64,000 bases of DNA, from NCBI RefSeq assembly GCF_900996245.1, contig NZ_CAAJGK010000039.1:1-64000 (forward strand), in the 5' to 3' direction. This DNA comes from Paraburkholderia sp. BCC1886 (GTDB lineage: Bacteria > Pseudomonadota > Gammaproteobacteria > Burkholderiales > Burkholderiaceae). Positions 1 to 8,272 of the stretch are shown piece after piece. The position numbers and the translations under genes were made by a program. Below the pieces are notes generated by a model. It made no database searches. It was not told where the DNA came from and saw only the letters and a program-made list of their open reading frames with translations. Position 1 is the first letter of the stretch; each line of letters begins with the position of its first letter.

Positions 1-109
1 TCATCTGTTGAATTACCCATTCCCGGGTCTCTGCTGAATAGCGTTTCATCTTCCATTCGCTGTCCGCCCCCCAATCTTTACATCAATCGGTTCGGGTGAG
101 GCGACAACT

Positions 110-260
110 AGCCTGACATGGAGGGCGGCAAAGAAAAGTAGGTGCCCCCCCCGCACAGGGGGAACGCTAATAGACCACTAACAACACAAGGAAAGGCCAA
201 AGGCCAAAAAAGCCAGTGCATCGAAAAAACCGGCGATAATAACCCCCCTCGCCGAAGGCC
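110..260. repeat. possible dispersed intergenic repeat with G/C hairpin
   Basis: The first 267 bases hold no gene that I can support. About 120-180 contains a C-run and a G-run separated by CGCACA (a short hairpin), followed by the phrase GGAAAGGCC-AAAGGCC-AAAAAAGCC. This resembles short intergenic elements that recur in Burkholderiaceae genomes, but only one copy is visible here. The open frame extending upstream of the bestrophin gene start runs through it and is not protein-like. Confidence 0.3.
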
Positions 261-267
261 ACCCGTA

Positions 268-1194
268 ATGATCATCCGCCCCCACACCCACTGGTTCCGC
301 ATGCTACTGGCGTGGGACGGCTCCGTCCTCCCTCGCCTGATCCCGCGCCTGCTGCTAATCCTCTGCATCTCGATCGTAGCCGTAGCCGCCCACGACCACC
401 TGCTCCCGATCTCGCTAAACCTGAACACCACCGCCCCCTTCTCGCTAATCGGCATCGCGCTAGCGGTCTTCCTCGGCTTCCGCAATAACGCCAGCTACGA
501 CCGCTGGTGGGAAGCCCGCAAACTCTGGGGCCAACTGCTAAACGAATCGCGCTCGCTAACACGCCAGGTGCTCACGCTGCAAAAAGACCCCCTGCCGAAA
601 GAACACATCAAGGAGTTCCTGAGCGCACTCACCGCCCTACCTCACGCGCTACGTCATCAACTACGCAACACCGACCCGCATGACGACCTGGCCGCCCGGC
701 TGCCACCGCCACTGCTGAACCGCGTCATGTCATCGCGCTATAAACCCGCCACGCTCATGCTCCACCTCGGTGAATGGGTCCACCGCCACGCGCGCGCAGG
801 CACAATCGACCCCATGGCGGTCCTCGCGTACGACAGGAATCTGAATGGAATTTCCGACCTGATCGGCGGATGCGAACGCATCGCCTCGACCCCGCTGCCG
901 TTTGCCTACTCGGTCATGATCCACCGCACGGTCTATTTCTTCTGCGCCTCGCTGCCGTTCGGTCTGGTCGACAGCATCGGCATCTTCACACCCGTCTTCG
1001 CCGTATTCGTGGCGTACACCTTCATGGCCCACGAAGCCATTGCGTCGCAAATCGAAGAACCCTTCGGCATCGACGACAACGACCTCGCGCTCGACGCCAT
1101 GTCCGCCACGATCGAAGATGCCGTGCGCGATCTCCAAGGCGAGCCGCCGTTGCCAACCACCCGCGAACGCACCACCAGCTACACCCTAACTTAA
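268..1194 (+). CDS. bestrophin family (UPF0187/YneE-type) inner-membrane channel
   Basis: About 308 residues. The N-terminus IIRPHTHWFRMLLAWDGSVL is followed by two hydrophobic helices (roughly residues 18-40 and 48-70), then the motif FRNNASYDRWWEARKLWG, which is characteristic of bacterial bestrophin homologues. Two more hydrophobic segments lie near residues 215-260, and the chain ends in an acidic cytoplasmic tail. The family forms pentameric ion channels in the inner membrane; the ion carried by this member cannot be read from sequence. I chose the ATG at 268 because the longer frame upstream encodes a low-quality Arg/Pro-rich stretch inside the repeat-like leader. It converges on the LprI-like gene. 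Confidence 0.85.
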   Translation: MIIRPHTHWFRMLLAWDGSVLPRLIPRLLLILCISIVAVAAHDHLLPISLNLNTTAPFSLIGIALAVFLGFRNNASYDRWWEARKLWGQLLNESRSLTRQVLTLQKDPLPKEHIKEFLSALTALPHALRHQLRNTDPHDDLAARLPPPLLNRVMSSRYKPATLMLHLGEWVHRHARAGTIDPMAVLAYDRNLNGISDLIGGCERIASTPLPFAYSVMIHRTVYFFCASLPFGLVDSIGIFTPVFAVFVAYTFMAHEAIASQIEEPFGIDDNDLALDAMSATIEDAVRDLQGEPPLPTTRERTTSYTLT

Positions 1195-1243
1195 GCCTGG
1201 AGCCTGGCGGCAGGCCTTTGCCCCAAGCCCCGACTGCGCCGCC

Positions 1244-2002
1244 TCAATCGTTGCCCACCGTCTCCGATAAACGCTTGAGGGTCGCCACCCGCGCGCCGAT
1301 GATATCGATCCGGCCGCGTTCGTCCACCACCGGCGTCGTCGCATTCAGATAAGCCGTCCACGCTTTCTGCGCGCGCACGAGCGTGGGACGCGAACGCGCC
1401 GGCATCTTCGTTTGCAAACGCCTGTAATAGCGATTCAGATCGAACATCGCATGCTCGCACTGAGCATCCGCGCGGCAGGCTCGCAAGCGGCGCGGCAACG
1501 CGCCACCCGCATTCGCCACCGCGCTACGCAGCGCCAGCGCGCGATCGCGTACGGGCTGCAACTGCATGTCGGCCTCGGCCAGCACATACATCGTGCCGCG
1601 CGTCGTCGCGATCACCGCGCCCAGCAGCGGCTGCTCGGCATCGCGCGAATCCAGCCACGCAGCCTGACTCTTCTCCCACAGCTTGCGCTGCGGCGCCGGC
1701 AGCTTCGGCTGAAGCTGCTGCCATGCACTGTCCAGCGCGGCTTTCCAGCCGATGCGCGCGTTGTCCATGCATTGCACCTGCCCCTTCGTCGACGACATAT
1801 CGCCACGCGCGAGACAGCTTCGCATCGCCGCGTCGATCGGATCGGCAGCCGCCACTTCGGCATGCGCAACGCCCGGCGCCACGGCCAACGCACACGCGAG
1901 CGCACAAGTCATCAGCGCATATGTCAGCCCATACGTCACACCCAAAGCGCCGGCCACACGCCGCACGCCGCGCAGAACGGAGAGACCCATCGCCAGACGC
2001 AT
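1244..2002 (-). CDS. LprI/DUF1311-like periplasmic protein
   Basis: 252 residues. A long hydrophobic N-terminus ends in an APGVAHA-type signal cleavage site near residue 48. The mature part has two Cys-containing segments (AAMRSCLARGDMSSTKGQVQ and RACRADAQCEHAMF) and two related QKAW/QAAWLDSRD-type motifs, as in the lysozyme-inhibitor LprI-like family. This suggests an exported protein with an N-terminal and a second C-terminal copy of the module. It begins two bases after the decarboxylase stop, so it is probably co-transcribed and translationally coupled. Lysozyme inhibition is a family-level suggestion only. Confidence 0.65.
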   Translation of the reverse strand: MRLAMGLSVLRGVRRVAGALGVTYGLTYALMTCALACALAVAPGVAHAEVAAADPIDAAMRSCLARGDMSSTKGQVQCMDNARIGWKAALDSAWQQLQPKLPAPQRKLWEKSQAAWLDSRDAEQPLLGAVIATTRGTMYVLAEADMQLQPVRDRALALRSAVANAGGALPRRLRACRADAQCEHAMFDLNRYYRRLQTKMPARSRPTLVRAQKAWTAYLNATTPVVDERGRIDIIGARVATLKRLSETVGND

Positions 2003-2004
2003 CG

Positions 2005-4290
2005 TCAGCCGCGCACGCAATCGACGAAGTACTCGATGCGCCCGTTGATCATCTCCCCGACGAGCCCATGAATATCCGTATGGAAACCCGGGAAGCGCTC
2101 GTTGAACTCGCGCGCAAACCGCAGATAGTTGACGATGGTCTTGTTGAAACGCTCGCCCGGAATCAGCAACGGAATACCCGGCGGATACGGCGTCAACAGG
2201 ATCGACGTGACGCGGCCCTCGAGTTCGTCGATCGGTACCCGGTCGATCTCGCGATGCGCGAGTTTGGCAAATGCGTCCGACGGCTTCATCGCCGGTTCCA
2301 TGCTCGACAGGTACATCTCGGTGGTCAGACGCGCGATGTCGTTTGCGCGATAAACGCTGTGAATCTGCTGGCACAGATCGCGCAAGCCGACGCGCTCGTA
2401 CATCGGATGGTGCGCGACGAACTCCGGCAGCACGCGCCACAACGGCTGGTTGTTGTCGTAGTCGTCCTTGAACTGCTGCAACTCGGTGACCATCGAGTTC
2501 CAGCGGCCCTTGGTAATGCCGATCGTGAACATGATGAAGAACGAATACAGCCCGGTCTTCTCCACGATAATGCCGTGCTCGGCCAGATACTTCGTGACGA
2601 TTGCGGCCGGAATGCCGGTTTCGCCGAAGCCGCCGTCCATGTCGAGACCCGGCGTAACGATGGTCGCCTTGATCGGGTCGAGCATGTTGAAGCCTTCGGC
2701 GAGCGGGCCGAAACCGTGCCACGCGTCGTTCGGACGCAGCATCCAGTCTTCGCGCGAACCGATGCCTTCCTCGGCGAACTCGTCCGGACCCCACACCTTG
2801 AAGAACCAATCGTCGCCATATTCGGCGTCGACCTTGGTCATCGCGCGGCGGAAGTCGAGCGCCTCGGCAATCGACTCTTCGACGAGCGCGGGACCGCCCG
2901 GCGCTTCCATCATGGCCGCGGCCACGTCGCACGACGCGATGATCGCGTATTGCGGGCTGGTGGACGTGTGCATCAAATACGCTTCGTTGAAGCGGTGTTT
3001 GTCGAAGCGGCTGTTCTTCGAATCCTGCACGACGATCTGCGACGCCTGCGAAATGCCGGCCAGCAGTTTATGCGTGGAGTGCGTGGCGAACACCAGCGCG
3101 CCGATCCGCGGACGGCCCGCGCCGATCGCGTGCATGTCCTGATAGAACGAGTGGAACTCGGCGTGCGGCAGCCAGGCTTCGTCGAAGTGCAGCGTATCGA
3201 GCCAGTCGCCGAGCATTTCCTTGATCATCTCGACGTTGTAGATCACGCCGTCGTACGTGCTCTGCGTAATGGTCAGAATGCGCGGCTTGAGATCCGGGTT
3301 CTTCGCGAGTGCTTCGCGAGCGAACGGGTTCGCGAGAATCTTTTTCTTGATGTTTTCCGGCTCGAACTCGCTACGCGGAATCGGGCCGATGATGCCGAAG
3401 TTATTGCGCGTGGGCGTGAGAAACACCGGAATCGCACCGGTCATCGTAATGGCGTGCAGGATCGACTTGTGACAGTTGCGGTCCACCAGCACGATGTCGC
3501 CCGGCGCCACCGTCCCGTGCCAGACGATCTTGTTCGAGGTCGACGTGCCGTTGGTCACGAAGAACACGTGGTCGGCGCTGAAAATGCGCGCGGCGTTGCG
3601 CTCGGAAGCGGCCACGGGACCCGTGTGATCGAGCAGTTGGCCGAGTTCGTCGACCGCGTTGCAGACGTCGGCGCGCAGCATGTTCTCGCCGAAGAACTGA
3701 TGGAACATCTGGCCAAGCGGGCTCTTCAGAAAGGCCACGCCGCCCGAGTGTCCCGGGCAATGCCACGAATACGAACCCTCTTCCGCGTACTGCACCAGTT
3801 CCTTGAAGAACGGCGGCGCGAGCGAGTCCAGATACACCTTGGTCTCGCGGATGATATGGCGCGCGACGAACTCCGGCGTGTCCTCGAACATGTGAATGAA
3901 GCCGTGCAGTTCGCGCAGGATGTCGTTCGGCAAATGGCGCGAGGTGCGCGTTTCGCCGTACAGGAAGATGGGAATGTCGGCGTTGCGGCGGCGCACTTCG
4001 GTCACGAACGCACGCAACGCGACGATCGCGGCGGCGAGTTCGGGTGTCTCGCCTTCCACCACGACGTTATCGACGTAGGGCAGCAACTCGTCGTCGTCGA
4101 TCGACAGAATGAAACAGGACGCGCGGCTCGACTGCTGCGCGAACGAGGTCAGATCGCCGTAGCTCGTCAACCCGAGCACTTCCGCGCCTTCTTTCTCGAT
4201 GGCTTCGGCCAACGCCCGGATGCCGGAACCCGAGATGTTCTCGGAGCGGAAATCTTCGTCGATGATGACGACGGGAAAACGAAACTTCAT
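2005..4290 (-). CDS. class I Orn/Lys/Arg decarboxylase (PLP-dependent)
   Basis: 761 residues, the length of the AdiA/CadA/SpeC wing-domain family. The N-terminal 120 or so residues form the response-regulator-like wing domain (FPVVIIDEDFRSENISG...). The aminotransferase-fold core contains FATHSTHKLLAGISQASQ, whose lysine is the expected pyridoxal-phosphate attachment site, and HFDEAWLPHAEF, whose Asp binds the PLP nitrogen. The C-terminal domain holds LLTPYPPGIPLLIPGE. The enzyme decarboxylates a basic amino acid in the cytosol, giving a polyamine or its precursor; arginine, lysine and ornithine cannot be told apart by eye. It follows dcd across a hairpin and precedes the LprI-like gene. Confidence 0.93.
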   Translation of the reverse strand: MKFRFPVVIIDEDFRSENISGSGIRALAEAIEKEGAEVLGLTSYGDLTSFAQQSSRASCFILSIDDDELLPYVDNVVVEGETPELAAAIVALRAFVTEVRRRNADIPIFLYGETRTSRHLPNDILRELHGFIHMFEDTPEFVARHIIRETKVYLDSLAPPFFKELVQYAEEGSYSWHCPGHSGGVAFLKSPLGQMFHQFFGENMLRADVCNAVDELGQLLDHTGPVAASERNAARIFSADHVFFVTNGTSTSNKIVWHGTVAPGDIVLVDRNCHKSILHAITMTGAIPVFLTPTRNNFGIIGPIPRSEFEPENIKKKILANPFAREALAKNPDLKPRILTITQSTYDGVIYNVEMIKEMLGDWLDTLHFDEAWLPHAEFHSFYQDMHAIGAGRPRIGALVFATHSTHKLLAGISQASQIVVQDSKNSRFDKHRFNEAYLMHTSTSPQYAIIASCDVAAAMMEAPGGPALVEESIAEALDFRRAMTKVDAEYGDDWFFKVWGPDEFAEEGIGSREDWMLRPNDAWHGFGPLAEGFNMLDPIKATIVTPGLDMDGGFGETGIPAAIVTKYLAEHGIIVEKTGLYSFFIMFTIGITKGRWNSMVTELQQFKDDYDNNQPLWRVLPEFVAHHPMYERVGLRDLCQQIHSVYRANDIARLTTEMYLSSMEPAMKPSDAFAKLAHREIDRVPIDELEGRVTSILLTPYPPGIPLLIPGERFNKTIVNYLRFAREFNERFPGFHTDIHGLVGEMINGRIEYFVDCVRG

Positions 4291-4300
4291 GGGCGATTCT

Positions 4301-4341
4301 CCAAAAAGAACGACCGCTGCGTGGTGTCGATCGCAGCGGTC
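4301..4341 (-). terminator. hairpin plus T-rich tract between dcd and decarboxylase
   Basis: A perfect 10-bp inverted repeat, GACCGCTGCG (4312-4321) and CGCAGCGGTC (4332-4341), has a 10-base loop. On the minus strand it is followed directly by GTTCTTTTTGG. It sits just upstream of the decarboxylase start codon, so it may end or attenuate transcription from dcd. Confidence 0.5.
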
Positions 4342-4377
4342 ACCCGGTCTAGCTGAGGGGTCGGGGCGCGGCCGGCG

Positions 4378-4947
4378 TCAGGTGCGCGGCAGGGTCACGC
4401 CGTGCTGACCTTGATATTTGCCACCGCGATCCGCGTACGACGTTTCACAAATTTCGTCGCTTTCGAAAAACAGCACCTGCGCGACGCCTTCGTTCGCGTA
4501 GATTTTCGCAGGCAAAGGTGTCGTATTCGAGAACTCGAGCGTAACGTGCCCTTCCCACTCGGGTTCGAACGGCGTCACGTTGACGATGATTCCGCAGCGC
4601 GCGTACGTGGACTTGCCGAGACAAACGGTCAGCACGCTGCGGGGAATGCGGAAGTACTCGACCGTGCGGGCCAGCGCGAACGAATTCGGCGGGATGATGC
4701 ACACGTCGCCCTTGAAATCGACAAAGGACTTCTCGTCGAAGTTCTTCGGATCGACGATGGTCGAGTTGATGTTGGTGAAAATCTTGAATTCGTCGGCGCA
4801 GCGAATGTCGTAGCCGTAGCTCGAGGTGCCGTAGCTGACGATCTTCCGGCCGTCTTCGGAGACGCGGACCTGGTCGGGCGCGAACGGCTCGATCATGTTG
4901 TGCGACGCGGCCATGCGCCGGATCCACTTGTCGGATTTGATGGTCAT
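4378..4947 (-). CDS. dcd: dCTP deaminase
   Basis: 189 residues, full length for Dcd. It deaminates dCTP to dUTP, feeding dTMP synthesis. Visible family hallmarks are [16 protein letters not shown] near residues 42-57, the nucleotide-binding [20 protein letters not shown] near residues 110-130 with the catalytic Glu of the [20 protein letters not shown] segment, and the C-terminal [18 protein letters not shown] tail that closes over the substrate. The ATG at 4947 gives the usual start [13 protein letters not shown]. It lies upstream of the decarboxylase on the same strand, separated by a hairpin. Confidence 0.97.
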   Translation of the reverse strand: MTIKSDKWIRRMAASHNMIEPFAPDQVRVSEDGRKIVSYGTSSYGYDIRCADEFKIFTNINSTIVDPKNFDEKSFVDFKGDVCIIPPNSFALARTVEYFRIPRSVLTVCLGKSTYARCGIIVNVTPFEPEWEGHVTLEFSNTTPLPAKIYANEGVAQVLFFESDEICETSYADRGGKYQGQHGVTLPRT

Positions 4948-5113
4948 AGGTGAACGCTGCTCGACGTGGGTGACAGATGAATGACAGGTGAATGCCGGAT
5001 GAACGGCCAATAAGCGGTTCCGGCGAACCACCGCAAACGAAAGGCGCTTATTTTACGCGATCGTGGGATTGCTGCCGCTGGGGCGGCCTGAGAGCCTGAT
5101 GACGGTGGACTCA

Positions 5114-5140
5114 CCGCTTATTTGCCGCTTATTTGCCGCT
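5114..5140. repeat. short tandem repeat CGCTTATTTGC
   Basis: Two head-to-tail copies of CGCTTATTTGC lie in the 214-base gap between dcd and the SodC-like gene. I see nothing else there. Confidence 0.5.
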
Positions 5141-5161
5141 CACCTGGCACTCACCAGCCAC

Positions 5162-5695
5162 TTACTGGCGAATCAGCCCGCACGCGAGCGCGGGACCGGC
5201 GCCATGCTGCGGATACGCGTAAGGGTCGGTGGCGTCGCGATGCAGCAGAACGGCCCGCTGCAGCACCGAGCGAATACCGTCGAGCGAGACATCGGGCGCG
5301 ACGATGAAGCCGGTGGCCACGCCGTTCGAGTCCGCGTGAATGTTGCCGAGGTCGCCCTCGACCCGCGCGCCGGCTTTCAACCGCTCGGCGGCCGGCGAGA
5401 ACACCTGCCCGGCGCTTGCGCCGTCCACCGCGTTGCAGTCGCCGCGTTCATGCACCTGCAGTGCGTGGTCGCTGTTGGCAGGCAGGCCGGCCAGGTTGTA
5501 AGTCACCTGTACACCGTCCGGACGCTCGATGAACGTCACGAGGCCGCGCGCCTGATTGCCGACGGTGGGCAGCAACTGCGCATCGGCGCGCTTTTCCTGT
5601 GGTCTCAGGAAAGCGCTGCAACCGCACAACAGTACCGTGGTGGCAGCCAGGACGATGAACGCATGCACCGCCTGTCCGTCGATTCGTTTTCCCAT
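5162..5695 (-). CDS. SodC-like lipoprotein lacking most Cu/Zn ligands
   Basis: 177 residues. A lipobox (VLLCGC near residues 21-26) predicts a lipoprotein. The rest follows the Cu/Zn superoxide dismutase fold: HALQVHERGDC, GDLGNIHADSNG, VLLH and the terminal ACGLI, with the two Cys of the structural disulfide (C87, C172) present. Against the canonical HGFHIH...AGGH...HxGD...VH pattern, the first Cu ligand is Gln80, the bridging His is Val98, the two Zn His near residues 105-113 are absent and the Arg before the last Cys is missing. His82, Asp115 and His152 remain. Dismutase activity therefore looks unlikely. It lies 139 bases downstream of apbC on the same strand. Confidence 0.8.
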   Translation of the reverse strand: MGKRIDGQAVHAFIVLAATTVLLCGCSAFLRPQEKRADAQLLPTVGNQARGLVTFIERPDGVQVTYNLAGLPANSDHALQVHERGDCNAVDGASAGQVFSPAAERLKAGARVEGDLGNIHADSNGVATGFIVAPDVSLDGIRSVLQRAVLLHRDATDPYAYPQHGAGPALACGLIRQ

Positions 5696-5834
5696 GCGAT
5701 CCTCTTGCCGGTCGGCGCCCGCCCCTGCGGCCGCCGGGCCGAACTGATGAAGCCGCCATGATACCGCGAGAGCTTCCGCAAAATACGTCCCCGGCCAGTC
5801 CTGGCGCAGTTTTGCGCCGCTTCCGAGGGGAAGC

Positions 5835-6923
5835 TCAGGTGTTCTGCACGACGATCGTCGGAAACTTCGACGTCATGTCGCGGGCGCGCTCGGCAATATG
5901 CACCGAGACCTTGCGCGCGATCGACCGGTAGATCTCCGCGATGCGGCCTTCGGGGTCCGCGACGACAGTCGGCTTGCCGGAATCGGCCTGCTCGCGAATC
6001 GCGATATCGAGCGGCAGACTGCCGAGCACGTCGACGCCGTATTCCTTGCCCATTCGCTCGCCGCCGCCCGCGCCGAAAATGTGCTCTTCGTGGCCGCAGT
6101 TCGAACAGATATGCATGCCCATGTTCTCGACGATGCCGAGAATCGGAATGCCGACCTTCTCGAACATCTTGAGGCCCTTCTTCGCGTCGAGCAGCGCGAT
6201 GTCCTGCGGCGTGGTGACAATCACCGCGCCGGTCACCGGCACGCGCTGCGACAGGGTCAACTGGATGTCGCCGGTGCCCGGCGGCATGTCGACGATCAGG
6301 TAATCGAGGTCCTGCCAGTTGGTCTGACGCAGCAACTGTTCGAGCGCGGAGGTGGCCATCGGGCCGCGCCACACCATCGGATTGTCCTGCTCGATCAGAA
6401 AGCCGATGGAATTGGCCTGCAGGCCGTGACCGTTCATCGGGTTCATGGACTTGTCGTCCGGCGATTCGGGACGGCCTTCGATACCGAGCATCATCGGCAG
6501 GGACGGTCCATAGATATCCGCGTCGAGAATACCGACCGATGCGCCGTCGCTGGCGAGCGCCAGCGCGAGATTGACCGCGGTCGTGCTCTTGCCGACGCCG
6601 CCCTTGCCCGACGCCACGGCGACGATGTTTTTAACGTTCGGCAAGAGTTTTACGCCGCGCTGCACGGTGTGAGCGGCAATTTGCTGGGACACCTCGATAC
6701 GCGTGTGCGCCACGCCCGGCACGGCCTGCAGCGCCTCGGTGAACTGTGCGCGCAGCGCGTCGAACTGGCGCGAGGCCGGATAGCCGAGTACCACCTCGAG
6801 GCTAACCGTGTCACCCTGCACAGCCACGTTCCTGATATTTTTGGCGGCCGCGTAGGGCCGGCCGGTGTTGGGGTCAGTGACGGCTGCGAGGGCAGCGTCG
6901 ACCAAAGCCCGATCGATACTCAT
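5835..6923 (-). CDS. apbC: ApbC/Mrp-type iron-sulfur cluster carrier ATPase
   Basis: 362 residues. An N-terminal DUF59/MIP18-like domain (about residues 1-85) is followed by a ParA/Mrp-type ATPase domain with the deviant Walker A ASGKGGVGKSTTAVNLALAL, the segment DLDYLIVDMPPGTGD, and the CSNCGH Cys pair near residue 280 that holds a bridging 4Fe-4S cluster in this family. It carries Fe-S clusters to apoproteins in the cytosol. The ATG at 6923 has GGAG five bases upstream; the in-frame GTG six bases earlier would overlap that site. It is divergent from the OmpA-family gene. Confidence 0.95.
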   Translation of the reverse strand: MSIDRALVDAALAAVTDPNTGRPYAAAKNIRNVAVQGDTVSLEVVLGYPASRQFDALRAQFTEALQAVPGVAHTRIEVSQQIAAHTVQRGVKLLPNVKNIVAVASGKGGVGKSTTAVNLALALASDGASVGILDADIYGPSLPMMLGIEGRPESPDDKSMNPMNGHGLQANSIGFLIEQDNPMVWRGPMATSALEQLLRQTNWQDLDYLIVDMPPGTGDIQLTLSQRVPVTGAVIVTTPQDIALLDAKKGLKMFEKVGIPILGIVENMGMHICSNCGHEEHIFGAGGGERMGKEYGVDVLGSLPLDIAIREQADSGKPTVVADPEGRIAEIYRSIARKVSVHIAERARDMTSKFPTIVVQNT

Positions 6924-7261
6924 TGACACTCCGTGGGGAACACTTGCGGCGCGGCGGAATCGAAATCCCGGCCACGCGCCAATATTTGAAAGAAATTGTT
7001 AGACAGCATTGCGAAATCCAGACCTGCCGGGCACCCTTCGGGCAAGTAGACGGTGTGGGGGTCGCATCGCTACTGACAGCAGGGCTCATTGTAGTAGCTG
7101 GCGCCATGCGGTGCCGGAAGACCCTTCTTCACTGTCGGACCGGGGCTTGAAACGCTTGGGAAATTCCGTATTGTCAGGCCGCTGGCATGATTGTCATCGG
7201 CTTGGACAGATAATCGATCGCTACCGCTGCTTCACTCGCTTCAACAAAGAGGAAATCTAAA
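6924..7261. other. divergent intergenic region apbC / OmpA-family gene
   Basis: 338 bases without a credible coding frame. It must hold promoters for both flanking genes, but I could not pick convincing -35/-10 pairs. A GAGGAA ribosome binding site lies just before the ATG at 7262. Confidence 0.4.
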
Positions 7262-7912
7262 ATGAATGCAAAAATCATGACTCGCCTGGCCGTGTTCGCC
7301 GTTGCCGGTTCCGTGCTGGCAGGCTGCGCTTCCCAACAGGGCACCAACACCGCCGTGGGCACCGGCGTGGGCGCAGGCACCGGCGCTGCGCTGGGCGCGA
7401 TCTTCGGCGGCGGCAAGGGCGCGGCAATCGGCGCGGGTGTCGGCGCTGCGGTGGGCGGCATTACCGGCTACAACTGGCAGGCCATTCACAACAAGCTGTC
7501 GGGCGCGACCAAGGGCACCGGCACGCAAATCACCGAGCAGCCCGACGGCTCGCTCAAGCTGAACATCCCGAGTTCGGTCACGTTCGACACCAACAGCTAC
7601 GCGGTCAAACCGTCGTTCGCACCGGTGCTGGACCAGCTCACCCAAACGCTGCAACAGAATCCCGAGTTGATCGCGCAAGTGGTCGGCCATACGGACAGCA
7701 CGGGTCAACCGGCCTACAACCAGACGCTGTCGGTCAACCGCGCAGAAAGCGTGACCGGCTATCTGGCGCAGCGCGGCGTTGCGCCGCAGCGTCTGTCGGC
7801 ACAAGGCATGGGCCAGAACCAGCCGATCGCCGACAACAATACCGAAGCCGGCCGTGCCGCAAACCGTCGCGTGGAAATCTATCTGCGCGCAACGGCTCAA
7901 CACGCAGGCTAA
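7262..7912 (+). CDS. OmpA-family outer-membrane lipoprotein with glycine zipper
   Basis: 216 residues. A lipobox VLAGC near residues 18-22 is followed by a glycine-zipper segment (residues 30-75, repeated GxGxGxG with GAALGAIFGG and GAGVGAAVGG). A C-terminal OmpA-like peptidoglycan-binding domain (about 95-212) carries VVGHTDSTGQPAYNQTLSVN and NRRVEIYL, with the Asp and Arg that contact diaminopimelate. It likely anchors the outer membrane to the cell wall. A strong GAGGAA site precedes the ATG and a strong terminator follows. Confidence 0.92.
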   Translation: MNAKIMTRLAVFAVAGSVLAGCASQQGTNTAVGTGVGAGTGAALGAIFGGGKGAAIGAGVGAAVGGITGYNWQAIHNKLSGATKGTGTQITEQPDGSLKLNIPSSVTFDTNSYAVKPSFAPVLDQLTQTLQQNPELIAQVVGHTDSTGQPAYNQTLSVNRAESVTGYLAQRGVAPQRLSAQGMGQNQPIADNNTEAGRAANRRVEIYLRATAQHAG

Positions 7913-8121
7913 GCAGCACGAATCAGGAGGAGAGCGGGAGCCGGAGCAAGCTTTCGGCTCCGGTGAGCGCAGGAAATGCAGGAAGCTCAGGAAGAGGCGG
8001 CGAGGAAATTTCGCGCGAGAACGAAAAAATTTTCGAACTCTGCCAAATATCCGCTGTCAGTCTTTACGGTACGTGGCTGGCCATGCCGGCGCGTCACCAT
8101 TCTCCTCTTGTCGTTGTTGCT

Positions 8122-8149
8122 CCGGGGTTAATCACCCCGGTTTTTTTTT
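8122..8149 (+). terminator. rho-independent terminator
   Basis: Stem CCGGGGT (8122-8128) and ACCCCGG (8134-8140) with a five-base loop, followed by nine T. It ends the OmpA-family transcript. The rest of the gap to metG (7913-8272) holds a purine-rich stretch and a C-rich low-complexity stretch around 8165-8215, with no gene. Confidence 0.92.
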
Positions 8150-8272
8150 GGGCGCGCGGTTTGCACCCGTTCCCCGCCCCGCCCCCCCGTTACCCCCCCG
8201 CCGGGCCGTCCCGCCTCCCGTGCCTGCCCTGCTAGAATCATCGTTTCGTCCCACCGCAGGCTCCCACCTTTT

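Noticed and set aside
1723..4356. Long plus-strand open frame of about 870 codons opposite the decarboxylase
   Set aside because: Same antisense effect; the minus strand encodes a complete, clearly recognisable decarboxylase and LprI-like protein.
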